Shown here one piece after another: positions 25,278-38,491 of a stretch of DNA of 64,000 nucleotides. Location of the stretch: positions 59,234 through 123,233 of the forward strand of contig MPNW01000185.1 in NCBI GenBank assembly GCA_011800805.1, written 5' to 3'. Made by a program: the position numbers and the translations under genes. The notes beneath the pieces are model-generated. The model ran no database searches. It was not told the DNA's origin and was given only the letters and a program-made list of their open reading frames with translations. Numbering within the stretch: position 1 is the first letter of the stretch; every line of letters begins with the position of its first letter. The stretch is from Hirudo medicinalis (Eukaryota; Annelida; Clitellata; Hirudinida; Hirudinidae).

Positions 25278-25574
25278 CTAACCGAAGCTCAACAATCCTC
25301 CACCAAACATGACCAAGTTACGTTTTATTCCTGCTAACTGTCGAGTTTTGTTTATCGTCTGATAGATCGCCATTCCTCCAAGTGTAAAGAATGTTAGGGA
25401 AGATACAATTCTACAACTGGTGCAATTATTTTGATTCTGGACTGTAGCTTCTGTTAACACCACATTATTCTGTTTGACAGCTGATGAGCTGTGTTCTGCA
25501 TTAAAACGTGGGGACTTATTAAAATCTGTCGCAAAATCCAACATATTGGACAGGGTTTCACTCAATTTTCCCAT
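25278..25574 (-). CDS. DMAC1: DMAC1/TMEM261-like small mitochondrial membrane protein
   Basis: Single-exon reading frame of 98 residues from the ATG at 25574 (MGKLSETLS). The frame stays open upstream to 25679, which would add 35 hydrophobic residues. The C-terminal half carries NCTSCRIVSSLTFF, then GGMAIY, a short polar loop and a second hydrophobic stretch (NLVMFGGGLLSFG). The CxSCR motif followed by two short membrane segments matches DMAC1 (distal membrane-arm assembly component 1, complex I biogenesis in the inner mitochondrial membrane). The start is close to the next gene on the other strand (about 780 bp, divergent). Similarity rests on a short motif, so another two-pass microprotein is possible. 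Confidence 0.5.
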   Translation of the reverse strand: MGKLSETLSNMLDFATDFNKSPRFNAEHSSSAVKQNNVVLTEATVQNQNNCTSCRIVSSLTFFTLGGMAIYQTINKTRQLAGIKRNLVMFGGGLLSFG

Positions 25575-26356
25575 GTTGAATACGGTATATAATTTGAATA
25601 GTCTTAGAAGAAAAATAATCCTATGTTTATTCACGAGCAAAGCCGGGAAAATACTTAAATGGTCCAAAAACAAAGACACTGATTATTAATTAGTTTCATT
25701 TTGGTTAAATTTGGAATGAGTAAATTTTACTTTAAAGATTTTTTAATTTTAAATTATTATTATAACAAAATGTTTTTAACTATTAATTTATCAATTATTT
25801 AATCGGGTTACTTTGTTAAAGATAGTTAAGATGTACATAAATAACTAGTGGCAGGTTTTAATTAAATCTATGGATTCCAAATCATCTTAGTTATGTAACG
25901 GACTTTAATCAAATAAATAAATTTAATTAAACCAGAAAGCTGAAGTTCTGCTGAAAGTTTGCTTGTATAAACATTATTGGTGAATAATATGAAAGCCAGA
26001 AATCTGCATTGTTCTAGTTGTAAAGGAGAAAATATAAACATTCGACAAAATCTGGAGAATTTTTAAATTAAGTTATCATATGAAATATTATGCAATTCTG
26101 CATTAAGTATAAATTTTTAGGTTTTTGTAATATTCAGGTAAGCTTAAAAATCGATATATGCAAGCTATTCGACTATTCATGTAAACAACTTTTTCGAGAA
26201 GTAGGGATTTGGTCCGCTTGTTCTTAAAAGTTCTGAAAATGTTTCATGATTTGATTTGTTTGTATTGTCTGTGGAAATTAATAAGAATTTAAAACGATAC
26301 CATCCTTTTATAATTACATAATGTTTTATTCTTAGTCAGGTTAAAAGATTATAGAA

Positions 26357-27200
26357 ATGAGTTACTATCCTGGTAATAATCCTCCTTACGGTGGAGGTGT
26401 TCCGCCTACAGCTCCCACTGCACCATTTGTGTCTTCTGTAAGTTTCATTCAAATGTTTCCCTGTTTGTCAAGCTTTGAATTTGATTAAACTTGAGTTAAT
26501 CATAGATAATGAAGGACTAATAACGATAATGATACAGAGTTTGATTAGAGTGGTGTATGTTCAACAGAATTTCAAGAGCACTTGATTTGCATTAAGTATA
26601 ACATATCATTGCTCAGGGTCCTACTGTATCTATGCCTGAGCCATTTTCTGGTGGAGCTTTTCCAACCTATCCCGTTCCTGGACAAAATGCACCCTCGGTG
26701 GGAGCCCTAAACTATGAGTTTTAATTTAGCAATATCAATTTAAATCAAACTATGTAATTCAAAAGTTTTGCACAATTTAGGGATATCCTCCAACTGCACC
26801 ATATTCCCCTTCCAAGCCAGGCTTTAATAGAGGACCATACCCTCCAAGTCAATACCCTCCTGGTCAATATCCTTCCCAGAGTTCAGGGCAATACCCTCCA
26901 AATCCAGGACAGTACCCTGGAGGACAATACCCTCCAAGCACTGGTCCGTATCCAATACCAGGTGCACCCGGAGGGCAATATCCACCTGGGCCATCTGGAC
27001 CTTATCCTCCCAATCCAAGCCAGTACCCTCCTCAGAATCCTCATTATCCTTCTGCTCAATATCCCCCAATGAATCCATCTGCTCCTTCTACTGGACCTTA
27101 TGCACCACCAAATCCTGGTGGATATCCCCCTAATACTGGGCCATACAGCTGCCCCCCTCAGAATCCTGGATCTTATCCTCCGAGCAATTATTTCGGATGA
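26357..27200 (+). CDS. Proline/tyrosine-rich (QYPP/PYPP repeat) protein
   Basis: Three exons, 26357-26437, 26617-26697 and 26781-27200, all phase 0, encode 193 residues. The start MSYYPGNNPPYGGG is followed by about 20 repeats of the type QYPP, PYPP or GYPP with Gly, Ser and Asn between them, ending SYPPSNYFG. Such tails occur at the N terminus of penta-EF-hand proteins (peflin), annexins A7/A11 and other condensate-prone proteins, where they bind ESCRT/ALG-2-type partners or phase-separate. Here no folded domain follows before the stop, and I found none downstream. A poly(A) signal AATAAA lies near 27550. The first two exons are both exactly 81 bp. The gene structure is convincing; function is unknown. 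Confidence 0.6.
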
Positions 27201-27546
27201 ATCCTCCAAGGAAGTCCTTTGTAAAATGACGAATTGACTTCCCCGAAAACCTGCTTGAATTTATTGGGCCCTTATGATGTTCGCTGCTACCATTTTAAGT
27301 CATTATTTTAAGTCAAATGATGTTACTAAATGTGTTCTTCCTCCCGCTATGATTTGACTCTTATTATCATTGTTGTTTGAGCTTTAACTAGTTAACTTAA
27401 TGACAACCCAATGTTTTCTCAAACAATACTTTGGATACAATGCTTTATTTCTGACTTGATATCTCTTGTTCCGGCATATGAGAATGTTTCAGGCTAGTTT
27501 GTGTTCAACCAGTGGAGCTGAAGGCGGATTTATAGACGGAGCGTTT

Positions 27547-27556
27547 AAAATAAACT
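27547..27556 (+). terminator. Poly(A) signal of the Pro/Tyr-rich gene
   Basis: AAAATAAACT lies about 350 bp after the stop codon at 27200 on the same strand and is the first canonical AATAAA after it. Confidence 0.5.
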
Positions 27557-27999
27557 GTTAACATATGGAGTGAAATGTGCCATCTTGAACATCATTGAGA
27601 TTTACCTCTTCAGGTTGACCAGTCCTGACATCTTGCAATGCGAGGCTTTTATCCAACGAGAAATTTAAAATATTCTGTTGCTCAAATCCCTTCATGTCAC
27701 CTAGCAATGGAGATGTAATTGCGAAATGGCTCAGTAGACTCTAGAGTCTTCGAAGATCGTTTAGTAACATTGAACTGTTTTTTGAGCTTAGCTGCTTCAG
27801 CAATGCAGTGCGCATAAATAGCAGGATAAATTAATTTCCCACTAATAGTACTTTGCGCGATTTGAGGTTACATCACTGCCTAGAAAAGCAAAGGTCAATT
27901 CGTTGTTTTATCTGAATGAAACACTGACACTGATTATTTGTAATTCATATTCCTATAAGATAATCTTAGAGCATGGGAACCCTAACATCACTTGCAAGG

Positions 28000-28460
28000 A
28001 GATTCTACTGAAGGTAGTTTAGAGCCCGACAACTCTGCTTTATTCTTGGGTAGTTCCAAATCCCTTACAAGGTCGTTTAGTTCACCTTGCGTTAAAAGGT
28101 GTGGTTCAGAAGAGGGGGGAATTAGGGTCTTGTGATATTGATTATTCAGAATCATAAGCAGCATCCTCTTTGTTACATTTAATGATTCTGGTGCATCAGG
28201 AATGGGCAGTCCTCCTCCATGAGATACTGGGCTTAGAGCTGATGCAACGCATGGATAATGTGTGGTCCATTTTTTTCTTTGACACACCTTTCCTACTTGG
28301 AGGCACCGTGCAGAAATAGCAATTGTTGATATGATCTGTTGGCTCTCTCCAAGTCATTGGCACTGCAAAGGGTATAGATTTTCTTTTTTGTTTAGCAATG
28401 GCGATTTGTTGAACAAGTGTTGCAGCATATATGTGGAGTCCATTCCTTGTCCTGATCTCT
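28000..28460 (-). pseudogene. Frameshifted fragment of a multicopy uncharacterised animal protein family
   Basis: Minus-strand frame one (about 28460-28285) reads AVPMTWREPTDHINNCYFC. A second frame (about 28287-28000) continues with SALSPVSHGGGLPIPDAPES and then LLTQGELNDLVRDLELPKN and AELSGSKL. Together these follow, in order, the motifs of a family I recall as highly repeated in several invertebrate genomes (WREPxxHxxDCYFC, then SAxxPVxHG, then ELNDLxRDLxLxK). A frameshift near 28285 and the absence of start, rest and introns make it a decayed copy. I know no function or name for the family; transposon association is inference. Confidence 0.55.
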
Positions 28461-28727
28461 AATTTCGCAACCAAAATAAAACTGATAGGCTTTTTTGTCC
28501 ATTACAATTACATGACGCTTTTGCGATTAAAAAAAAATCACTTCACCATAAACTTAGCAAAAGTTGTCAACGCTGTTTATACAAGTACGAGGCATCTCTA
28601 TTCACTTTTTTTTTTAAAATCAAACACTAATAAAGAAAGAACAACACTGTGATTTATGGAAATAAAATAATGTTATTTATATCATGTCGTGCATGATGCA
28701 ATACTATACTGCGTTTCATTTTCGTAA

Positions 28728-28843
28728 GGGTATGTCCATTAATTATGTCAACAAATTTAGGGCAATTTTGGACCCCCCTTGTCAAGAATTGTCAATTTTT
28801 TTCAAACCCCCTTTATTTTGTTGACATGATTTATGGACGGCCC
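28728..28843. mobile_element. MITE-like element with inverted terminal repeats
   Basis: A 116-bp element begins GGGTATGTCCATTAATTATG and its reverse complement begins GGGCCGTCCATAAATCATG, so the ends are imperfect inverted repeats of roughly 25 bp or more. The inner part has pyrimidine-rich CCCCCC blocks. It is flanked by GTAA on both sides (28724-28727 and 28843-28847 region), a likely target duplication. Short elements with this GGGCCGTCCATAAATTA-type terminus are dispersed in many invertebrate genomes. Confidence 0.72.
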
Positions 28844-29217
28844 GTAATCAGTTACCCAATTTTAGAAAATATCTATATTTTAATTTCCCAAGTATTTTGG
28901 CTCTTTACCAGTGTTATTAATTAAAGAACAATTTAAATTTAACTACAAATTAAAATTTACAAATCTTTACAGGTGGTTCATCGCTATTTCTGGCCTAATC
29001 AATTTCTTATAAAATTTTAATTTATGCAAAACCAAAGCAATCCCAATTTTAGAGATTGTAATATGCGTAAAAATTAAAATAAAAATGCTACCAAAACATT
29101 AAAATTAAAAAATACTTCTTGCAGTGACATTACTTTCACTTGCATTGTTATCAACTTAATCAATGCTCAATTAGTTTTGTCAGTTATTGCGCTTTCTACC
29201 ACTTGTTTATTTTGAAA

Positions 29218-32200
29218 ATGGCGCAAGATTCGAGTTTATCGTAAGTTTTCGTAATAGTATCCTTTGTTCTTGTTTTCTAACGAATAATAAATCACTTTTT
29301 AAACCTTTTCCTTAATAATTACAAATCGCTTCTGATAGATGTTTAATAAGCCATCGAATTAACAACTAATTTGAATGTCTTCGAGTGAGCGATTCGATTT
29401 CTTTTTGGGATTTAACTGCAATTTAAGAAATAAGTGGCATATTGCATGATTTGATAATTTATGTATTTCAATCTTTGTGTCCCGATTACATAACAATCAC
29501 CATTTTACGTCAAGCCCAATTCCGTTGACATCTAATTTTATTTATATTGACCTACTATCACGAACGTTGATGTAAGTATATGGTTGATGGCATGTCTGTG
29601 TTTTGATTACTATAGTAATTAACCAAAATGTACCTAATTACCACATTACTACAGACTTAAACATCGTAACGTGATTAGCATAATATATTATTGTAATTTT
29701 TATGAATATGGATTATGTTTACATTAAAAAAAATGGTAGCAACTCACAGAGAGTATGTGAGATTTGTTTTTTTTGCAAGACTGAAAAGAACATTATAAAA
29801 ACAACTTTATTCCTCATTCTCAGTGATGATAATTGTTGTTGATTACATTTTCCAGCAACATGGATTATGGGGATACATCATCTTTAACTGTAATGTCTGA
29901 TTGTGGAGAAGAGGGTGATTATTTGTTCTTGTTTGTTTTGAGTAATTATTAAATGTTTTAATTAAACAATTAGCTCTATAGTCATGCTTAGTTATTACGT
30001 GATATAAATGATTTACTGCAAATTTATTAAATTTAAACTTATTAACTTTCATTTATACTTATAAAATTTTATGTTATATATTAAAATCTTGTGATTAAAT
30101 TAAGGCAATGTTTTTATTAATTCTTTTTGTCTTTGAATCTCTAAAACCGTTACTCTAATTGTTATGACTTCTGGTTAATTGCAGTGGCGCAGTTTGTACT
30201 GGTCGGTCAGAAACTGAGAGATGCCAAAGATCTTCACAAGGCATTAGAGGTTGGTTTTGAATGATTTAAAGAAGTAACAAATTGTTTGTGGTCAAACCAT
30301 CATAGCACCAGTGGAGATAAACTTCAAACATGTCCCGGGGCATTGTCATTCCCAAGGGATTTGTTAGCAATTTGAGCCTAATTTGAATACCTTTCGAAAG
30401 TACTGTGACCAATGGTACTACCTTTCATCTCCTGGACACTTATGCAAATTAACCAAACTAATCTTTTATGCAAGATCTATCTGATTATTATTATGCAATC
30501 GCTCTAAGTCAACTGCCAAAGTCCGTCAGCCAAGGGTTTTGAAATGACCGTTTCATAAATATGCACAGTTACATTTTATGATGATAACTTCTTAAGTCAT
30601 GTGGACGAATTTGTCACACGATGTATTGGAGTAGATTAGATTCACAGATTTATCGAATTTATTGAACTCAGGTGAATTTCACAAAAGAAAAACAAAACAG
30701 AAATACTCTAAAAGTGTGTTGATCATCCAAAAACACTAAATTTTCATGTTTATTAAAATCAAATCTTCAAATCATAATTTTCATCAAAGCCAATTATGTG
30801 TTTTATTGCCTTTCTTAATAACTAGCTCCTATTATTTGTTGAATTCAGGACAAGTTTTAAACTTCTTTTACACAACTAATCCAAGGCTTCTCTTGAAGCA
30901 TCTTTCAATTATTGAACACTAGCGTAATGCTTGCATATTTTGTTAGCAAGCTGGCCTCTTCAGAACTTCTGGGAACCACTTCTCCAATGACATTTGGTAA
31001 TGGTTGATCGACTTACCTCAAAATTTAGCTTATTTTTCCATGCTTGGCAGTGAAAGGTCTGAAATTCTGTTAAATTAAGTAATGCAATAAAAAGCAGTAT
31101 GCATACAAGTAACTGGCAGTATGATGTGCTTGCGTACTGATATACGACAACTACTGATTTCAAAAAGATCTCTTCATCAGAAGAACAAAAATTTGGCACT
31201 TCTTAAGTGTAACTATCAATAAATACTCCTGCTCCAAGTGTCGTAATGATGCATTCATTGATACATTTTAATCAGTTCAACAATATTAATTGGGCAATTA
31301 TCATTTAATAATTCACAGATTGGTGGTCCTATAATTCAAACCCCTACAAGTCACTCGTTAATTAATAATTTTAATTTGTATAATAAATGCTTTTATTTTA
31401 ATTAACCAAATTCATTTCTTCATCATTCCAAGGACTTGGAGATACCTTTCACATTTTCTGACACGGGCATAGACGACAGCATGCTCCAAAGCAATACGGC
31501 TTACATCGTCGACAACTTCAGCGGATCCATCTTTTCCACGCTCGCCAGACACAAGAGGAAGATCTTTGGACCTTCGGCCATCATTAAGTGTGCCTCCAGA
31601 AAGGTTGATTTCTTGCATCGGTTTGAAATCTTTGTTTGCTGGCGATTCATTGGTGATTGTAGAACTTGTATAAATCGTTATATACAATGTACAAGTAAAA
31701 TTTTATCAGTAAAATTATTTAAAAGTAAAACTTAGTGAAATAAAATTATGAAACAATGTTTTTGTAAATTATTCATAATTAGGAGGAAGATTATTTAAGA
31801 CTCCTAAGCGCTTGTACTTTAACAATTTTTTAATAAATAAAGCAGGGCAACGTCTAACAATGTCTTCACTCAAATTATAAGCAATTAATGTCCACCCTTA
31901 ATGAAATCACTTAAAGAAAAACTTAATCTCTTCATCATCTTTAAAACGTGTCCTTAAAATAACATCTCATGAAACTCAACCCTCCTCAATTGATCCCTCC
32001 TCACTTAATTCCTCCCCGATCAATTCCTCAGTTCATCCCGAGGAACGTCCGACCGATCTTCGCCTTCTCCATGGAGTCCGTCGTCATTTCCTTCAATGGA
32101 TTCAAGCACAAAGACGACCTGGTTTGCTTTCTGATTGGCCGATTAAATACTAAATGATTAATCTTTAATCAATGCAGTTGTTGTTGTAACGTATTAGATT

Positions 32201-34007
32201 GCCATTTTTGGCTAAGATGTTCGGTGATTTGCATTTTACGTGGGATGCTTTTATTTTATTTATTTGACCAATGTCAGCCAAGTTTTTGTAAGGAAATAAA
32301 TGGAAATAAGTATTTTATTATTATTATTTTATATTATTAGTTTTTTGAATTGTTATTTGTTTTATTATAATTTTTTATTCAATTTTGATTTGTACTATCA
32401 ATAAGTTCTTTTATAACATATAAATCTATCCTTTCATTGGTTCATTAATTATGACCTTACACGCTTTAATCTAACCCAGGATACTCTGGCAGCCATGGTG
32501 CACCAGATGGGGGGGACTGTCAGAAGGGACCTTATTGCTGGCATCACTCATCTTGTTTCCATGGGAACCAAAGGCGAGAAATACAAAGTGAGGGCTGACA
32601 TTCTAATGACTTGTGTGTCTCATACATGTCCAACATGTTATTCTCACAATATGACTTCATGATGATAACAATAGAAATGATCTTCTTCATTTCATTGTGC
32701 CTCTAATTTTTCAGTTGGCTGTGAGCAAAGGACTCCCGATAATGTCAGCCAACTGGATCCTGAGATGCTGGGAGATGAAGGAAGAGCCCTTTTTCAATCC
32801 TGAAGATTTGCATTTTGTTAGTGTATATTACAATGTAATATATGTAAGTAAGTGCATTTGTTATTATAATAATGTTTGCTGACCTCTTATTGCTCGTTGG
32901 TTATGTGAAAAATTTCTTTATTAAATAAATCCTCTGTTTGATTTTTTTTAATCATCTGATAAGCTTTGTATAGCATTTATCATCTAATCATCGAAGCATT
33001 CTGCATTAATATGCAAATGACTTCAGAGGGTTGCATTCCTGCTTCTGGCAAGCATAAGCATTCACAACTTTTTACAACCTCTCTTGTACCACCACAAGCA
33101 GTTCCAAAGGGGCAGAGTGCTTTATGCATGATTTGCTCAAATTCCTGTAGTGGGTTTTGTGTCTACTTAAATACAGAAACTCTGACAAATCCAATGTTCG
33201 ATATTTGCATCTGAACTTTTTCTGCAGCAGAATGCATACAGGCTGAGCCCATTTGCCTCCTCTGTGCTGAGTTTTTATGGATTCTCAAAGGAGGACCTCA
33301 GGCATATGGAAGAAGTTGCTGCTGAAAATGGTCGGTGAAAATTATGCTCAGTGTGGCTATTCTCACTGGTCTTCAGTGCCTAAGTTGGAGGGTCATTTTA
33401 AATGTAATTAGCATTAGCAATAATTCTATTCAGGTGGGTCAGTTGTTGAGCTCGGATCCCCCGATGCAACTCACCTGATTGTGAACGAGAGGACGGTCAG
33501 ATCCCTTCCTTTCGGTGCCGATTCCAGCATCAACATTGTTAAAGCCGAGGTGATGCAAATTTTTGGCTTCATCACTGACGTCGATAACATTTATAAATAA
33601 TCGTTATCATGTCAGTCCATCAACTGACAATATAATTAAACGTAACTTCAATGTTCTGTTAGTGGTTCTGGGCTTGCATCCAAATGGAGGCATGTGCCAC
33701 AGAAAGCCTATACCTCTACGATGACTCCGACATCACCCCGGGCTCACAAGGAGGAAGGAAGACACCGAGTACGCCCCTGTCCAATGGCTCGAACAGACCC
33801 AACAACAAGCGCAAGAGACTGAGGGAAAATTTGGCACATCTGGCCTCTGAGGGTGAACCTGAAATGCCAGCAAGCAAGAGAACATCATTTGGCATCGGGT
33901 CCAGAAATAATTCCTTCAATGACATATTGGCTGAGACGTCCCTTCCTACGATCGGTCAGTCGGGGTCTTTTGCTCGAGCTTTTGTTTGTTTGACAACATT
34001 TACACTA

Positions 34008-34048
<41 letters not shown>

Positions 34049-37000
34049 GACAATCAATTGAGATGAACAGAATTGATTTATTATTAATTAGTTAATTAAC
34101 GAATATTTATCATTTTGTTATCGCATCGCAGATGACGTGCCCTTCGAGCCCACATGCAGTGTGCCTCCTCCTTCTTCGTCCGCTATTTCTTCCACCAGTC
34201 TCAAGGAAGTGAAGTTGACTGCACGTCAGCAGACGATAATGGAACTGTATCAGACAGAGAAGAATTACGTCGGAATCCTTGAAATAATCCTCAAGGTGAA
34301 GTATAGCAAGAACACTTTTAGCTGCAGTAATTGTGATAATTATTGTATTATGTTGAAGCAGAAATTTTGTGAAAGTTATAAAGTGCTCAGGTCACTAACG
34401 TCTGTGTTTGTTGTAATTGTATGTTCCTTAAAAATAGAAATGATGTTGAGTAAGTCAAATAAGCTTATCGTTCTGCATCGCACAGCACTATTCGGTCCAT
34501 GTCGAGCGAACTGGACATTTGATGATGAATTAACTTTTAATATTAACTTTTTGTGTGGTGTTTTACTTTAGGTCTTCAAGGAAGGCATCGAGAACCCCAA
34601 TCAGCCGGGCGGAGCCTTGCTCGGCAGTCAGGAGGTGAAGGGAATCTTCGGGGGCATCCCACCCATCCACAACCTCCATGTCATGATTAGGGATAAACTC
34701 TTCCATATCATTTCAAACTGGGAGGAGAGTCATTCCATAGGGGATGTCATTCTTCAACATGTAAGTCGATTATGATGATGATGATGATGATGATGATTGA
34801 AATGCCTCATTTGTGCCGACACCAGAACAGACATTGACTTTTAAAAGTATCGAAGATGACATTCAATATTATCACTGCATCATGTTTTGGTAGAGATCAT
34901 TACTATTGAGCCATAATTAGATTCTTTGTGGCCCCACTTACTGCGACCATCGCATATTAACGATTGGTTGCTGGTAAACAGGCAGACGATTTGTTCCGCC
35001 TCTACCCGAACTTCATCAACTACTTCGAAGCAACCAAGGAACTCATTGAGCAGTGCGAGAGGAACAAGCCAAGATTTCATGCCTTCCTCAAGGTAAGGGG
35101 ACCTGGTGTTGCCAACCATGCTAATCATGGCGATATTAGGTGCTTGTTGCTTCTCATTGGGTTGTTCAACGGTTTAACCAGTGCTGATAAAGTATTGTTG
35201 TTATTATGGTCTACTACAAATTATATGTATTGCAAACAGTAATTTCAGTAGCTTAATTATTATGCTGCAAGCTGGTCCTAATAGCTTGACTTTTGACCTA
35301 AAAGGTATGCCAATCGAGGGCAGAGTGTGGCAGGCAGACCCTGACTGAGCTCATCATCAGACCAGTTCAGAGACTTCCCAGTGTTGAACTTCTTCTGAAA
35401 AGTTAGTCCTGTCTTACTGTGGGAACATGTTACATGCACTGCTAATTGCACTGCACTGACATTTATAAATGTCAAATGTCACGGTTATAAATGTTAACGT
35501 CATCTATCAGGCATCCTGAAGAGAACCGATGAATCTGACATAGATCATGCCCTCCTCAAGAAGGCCATCATCTGTCTGGAAAATGTCATGACGTCAGTAT
35601 CAGGCTTTTTTTGTGCTTCCTGAGTTACTACTGCTTCTTCTCTTACTCACTTTAGTTAATGGTAGAAGCTAAATGTTTATCACATACTGATGTGCTACAG
35701 TTAGATAACCTTAGTTACACTATTCGTTATTATTATTATTGTTATTATTATTATTATTATTGTTATTATTATTATTATTAGATTATTTTTACATGATTCT
35801 GAAGGTAGTGAATTAATTTTTTTAATAGTTAATTAATGGTGATGGACTTTTCAATAGGCACATAAACGAAGACAAGAGAAAGACAGAGAGCATGCAGGCC
35901 ATGTTCGACCTGCTCAATGAGATTGATAGATGCCCTGTGAGTCATGATGCCATCTTTAAATGTATTTTGCACTTGTTTGTCATTCGGTCGCCTGTTTCTT
36001 GCTTCGAGGATATTTATCCGATCATGTTATGTTTATATTCTTTGTATTTGCTCGTTTTGAGCTGATCTTTCGAGTGCTTTATGTACCTCAATGCAATAAA
36101 AATCCCTTGAGTTGTTTTCGACTTTGCCTTAGAGGGACGTTGATAAATTGTACAGTGATAAATTGTATATTTTCCTGCCAGGCGTACCTCTTGTCAGCTC
36201 ATCGGATGTTGTTCACACAAATCGATGCCATCGATGTCTCCGGCAACCATTGCAGCAAGGGAAGCCCGGTGACCATGTTCATCTTTTCCGACAGCATCGA
36301 GGTTGTTTTCCATACAGAGTTTTTTTTGGTTGTAAATTGATATTATTATTAATAGCTTTTGTTTCTGCTTTGTTAATGGTGAATGTAACTCTAGTGAGTT
36401 AAATAGTGTTCGTGCTGCAGCTTATTAAAGCAAACAATGTGATATGACAAGCCAGTAGCAATGGGTATTCTATAAGTACCAGTGCTTTCTCTACTTTCTG
36501 ATGCCAAGCTTGGTAGAGGTCATGCTAGACTGATCAACCAACTAATGCCTTGTAATCATTGAACCATGACAGATTTGCAAGAAGAGAGCAAGACATGTTC
36601 CCTCCCATAGGGCATCAACTTTGTCTATCAATAGCAATGTAAGCAGAACCAAGAAATTGTACAAGCACCTTGCCTATCTTCAGTTCTCATATATCAAGAG
36701 AATCGTTGAGATATGTGACGTCAATGGTGAGTTGAGTGCTTTCTGGATGTGATGTGAATGCATCTTGTTGTTCTTATTCTTTGTCCAACCTTGGGCTGCT
36801 AGTAGTAATGGCTAGGTTTATTAATGTTTACGTACAAACAGATCCTTACATGGTGTTTGCACTGGTTGTCAAAATGCCGGACAAGGAAAGCGAAGAATTG
36901 TACGCATTTGCCGTAACCTCCGGCAACCAAAACTTCAGCAATTCGGCCAACCAAGATGAGAAAGAAGATCTTCTGACCTTCCTCAGCAAGGTCATATGTT

Positions 37001-38491
37001 GCAATCTGTGCAGGACTGATCATGTGAGTTCAAGATGCCTGCCTTCTTTGGACAATCTTTGCTCATGATTTGAGATGTTTTGTGCTCCTTGAGTTTTAGA
37101 ATAGTCAAATTGGTGCTAAAATTGTTTTTTTAAGGTATTGTTGTATTGTAAATTAGTATAACTGATTATAAAATGATTTAATTTAGTCACCATAATTAAC
37201 CATCATCTTCTGACAGGAAACCCTTCTAGCAGCTGTCGAATCCCACGAACTCAACCTCGACATTTCCAGTCTGAATGGCAAGAATACCATTTCCAAGGCC
37301 GCATCCAAGTATAATTGATTACATTGGCTATTTTGTATTCGCATATCAATCAAATTACTAACTCATTAACTTCAAAGTACACATGAATGACTCACTTGCT
37401 TCATACTTTATTAAATACTTTTATTCTAGATTTGGCAAGAAGGTGGGTCGGGTCTTCTCCATAAACAGAACTCCGATCGGACTGAAAAGAACGATATCCA
37501 GCTTTGCCCACATGGTCAGCCCGATGAAGAGGGAGGGCAGCACTGCCAATGTCCAAACCCCATCCTCCAGCTCAAAGAAAACTCCCCTTGCCCCTTGCAC
37601 GGTGGGTTCTTCATTTCTTCATCGGTTGGAGCCGGGTGTATTTCTATTTTGATCAAACATACTGTTTTGAATCTGCTTAGTTCTTAATAAACTTAATAAA
37701 TTAGTTTGTGAACTTAGCAATTAGAAGTTAGCAATGACTCTTTGTTTTATTGCTTAATTACTTAAATATGAATGTTACAATTTGTGTTTTTCAGAATGAA
37801 AATGAAAAGTATTCAGAAATCGTTGATAAAATGAGCATCGGCACTCCGTCCATGCAGAGACGAAGAGAAACATTGGCTGTGAGTGTCTTGTGGGTGTGGT
37901 TGATCAATGAGCTTATTGATCGAGCATTGGCCAAAGATAATCTTTTAGCAACCAATCAAAAATTTTCTTTAACAGAGCATTACATCCATTGATAATCTAG
38001 AACATGCCCATAGCCGACAGGTTTACTTTAGCGCGTTCATTTCGTGTTTTGTATTTTATCGGATTTATCTTCATCCAGTTTTAACTAGATTCATTTTCAC
38101 AATATTTGTATCATTATTATCAACAATTTTATTATTTATTATGACAGATAAAGAATCAGGTGGATGGCACATTCTTGACACCAAGGCCTGTCAAAGGTAG
38201 AGCGGGGAAGACCGTACACAGTCAGATGGTACCCATAAATCTTGTCAGGGACTTCCCATCAATGCAGTCATTAAACTTTGTGAGTGGATTATTTATTTGT
38301 ATTCGAGCACTAAATTTGATAATTATGGACATTTTATGGATCTTTAACATGGATAATTACAAAGTGCTAGAAATGAGGTTGTGAAAGCATTATTTATCAT
38401 TTAAACTTAAATTTACACTTTTCTGTTTATTCAGGATTCTTCGAACGCTCCAAGTTCGAGTACGCTCCCCGGCCTTAGAATGGATCGCTGA
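29218..38491 (+). CDS. ECT2: ECT2 (Pebble) Rho guanine nucleotide exchange factor, complete
   Basis: Twenty-four exons encode 947 residues with every phase matching: 29218-29240, 29856-29914, 30185-30249, 31433-31603, 32032-32121, 32480-32587, 32715-32816, 33228-33330, 33434-33549, 33663-33954, 34132-34295, 34572-34760, 34982-35092, 35305-35401, 35511-35592, 35858-35936, 36182-36301, 36573-36726, 36842-37023, 37217-37308, 37430-37601, 37795-37878, 38148-38279, 38435-38491. ECT2 activates RhoA at the cell equator and drives cytokinesis, recruited by centralspindlin. Domains in order: BRCT0 (about 33-125), BRCT1 and BRCT2 with Trp motifs ANWILRCWE and AEWFWACIQ, a basic NLS KRKRLR (328-333) with nearby TP sites, a DH domain from about 412 (RQQTIMELYQTEKNYV; IIRPVQRLPS in its core), a PH domain (about 620-780) and a basic tail. 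Human ECT2 is about 880-915 residues, so the length fits. Confidence 0.97.
33995..34047. repeat. (ATA)n microsatellite in an ECT2 intron
   Basis: About 45 bp of perfect ATA/AAT triplets lies between the ECT2 exons ending at 33954 and starting at 34132. Similar tracts occur in other ECT2 introns, for example (GAT)n at 34770-34798 and (ATT)n at 35727-35780. Confidence 0.9.

Larger units (their letters stand above)
27201..29217. other. Intergenic region with mobile-element debris
   Basis: Apart from the poly(A) signal, the decayed multicopy-family fragment and the MITE listed separately, I see no exon. The right end (about 29000-29217) should hold the ECT2 promoter and 5' UTR. Confidence 0.5.
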
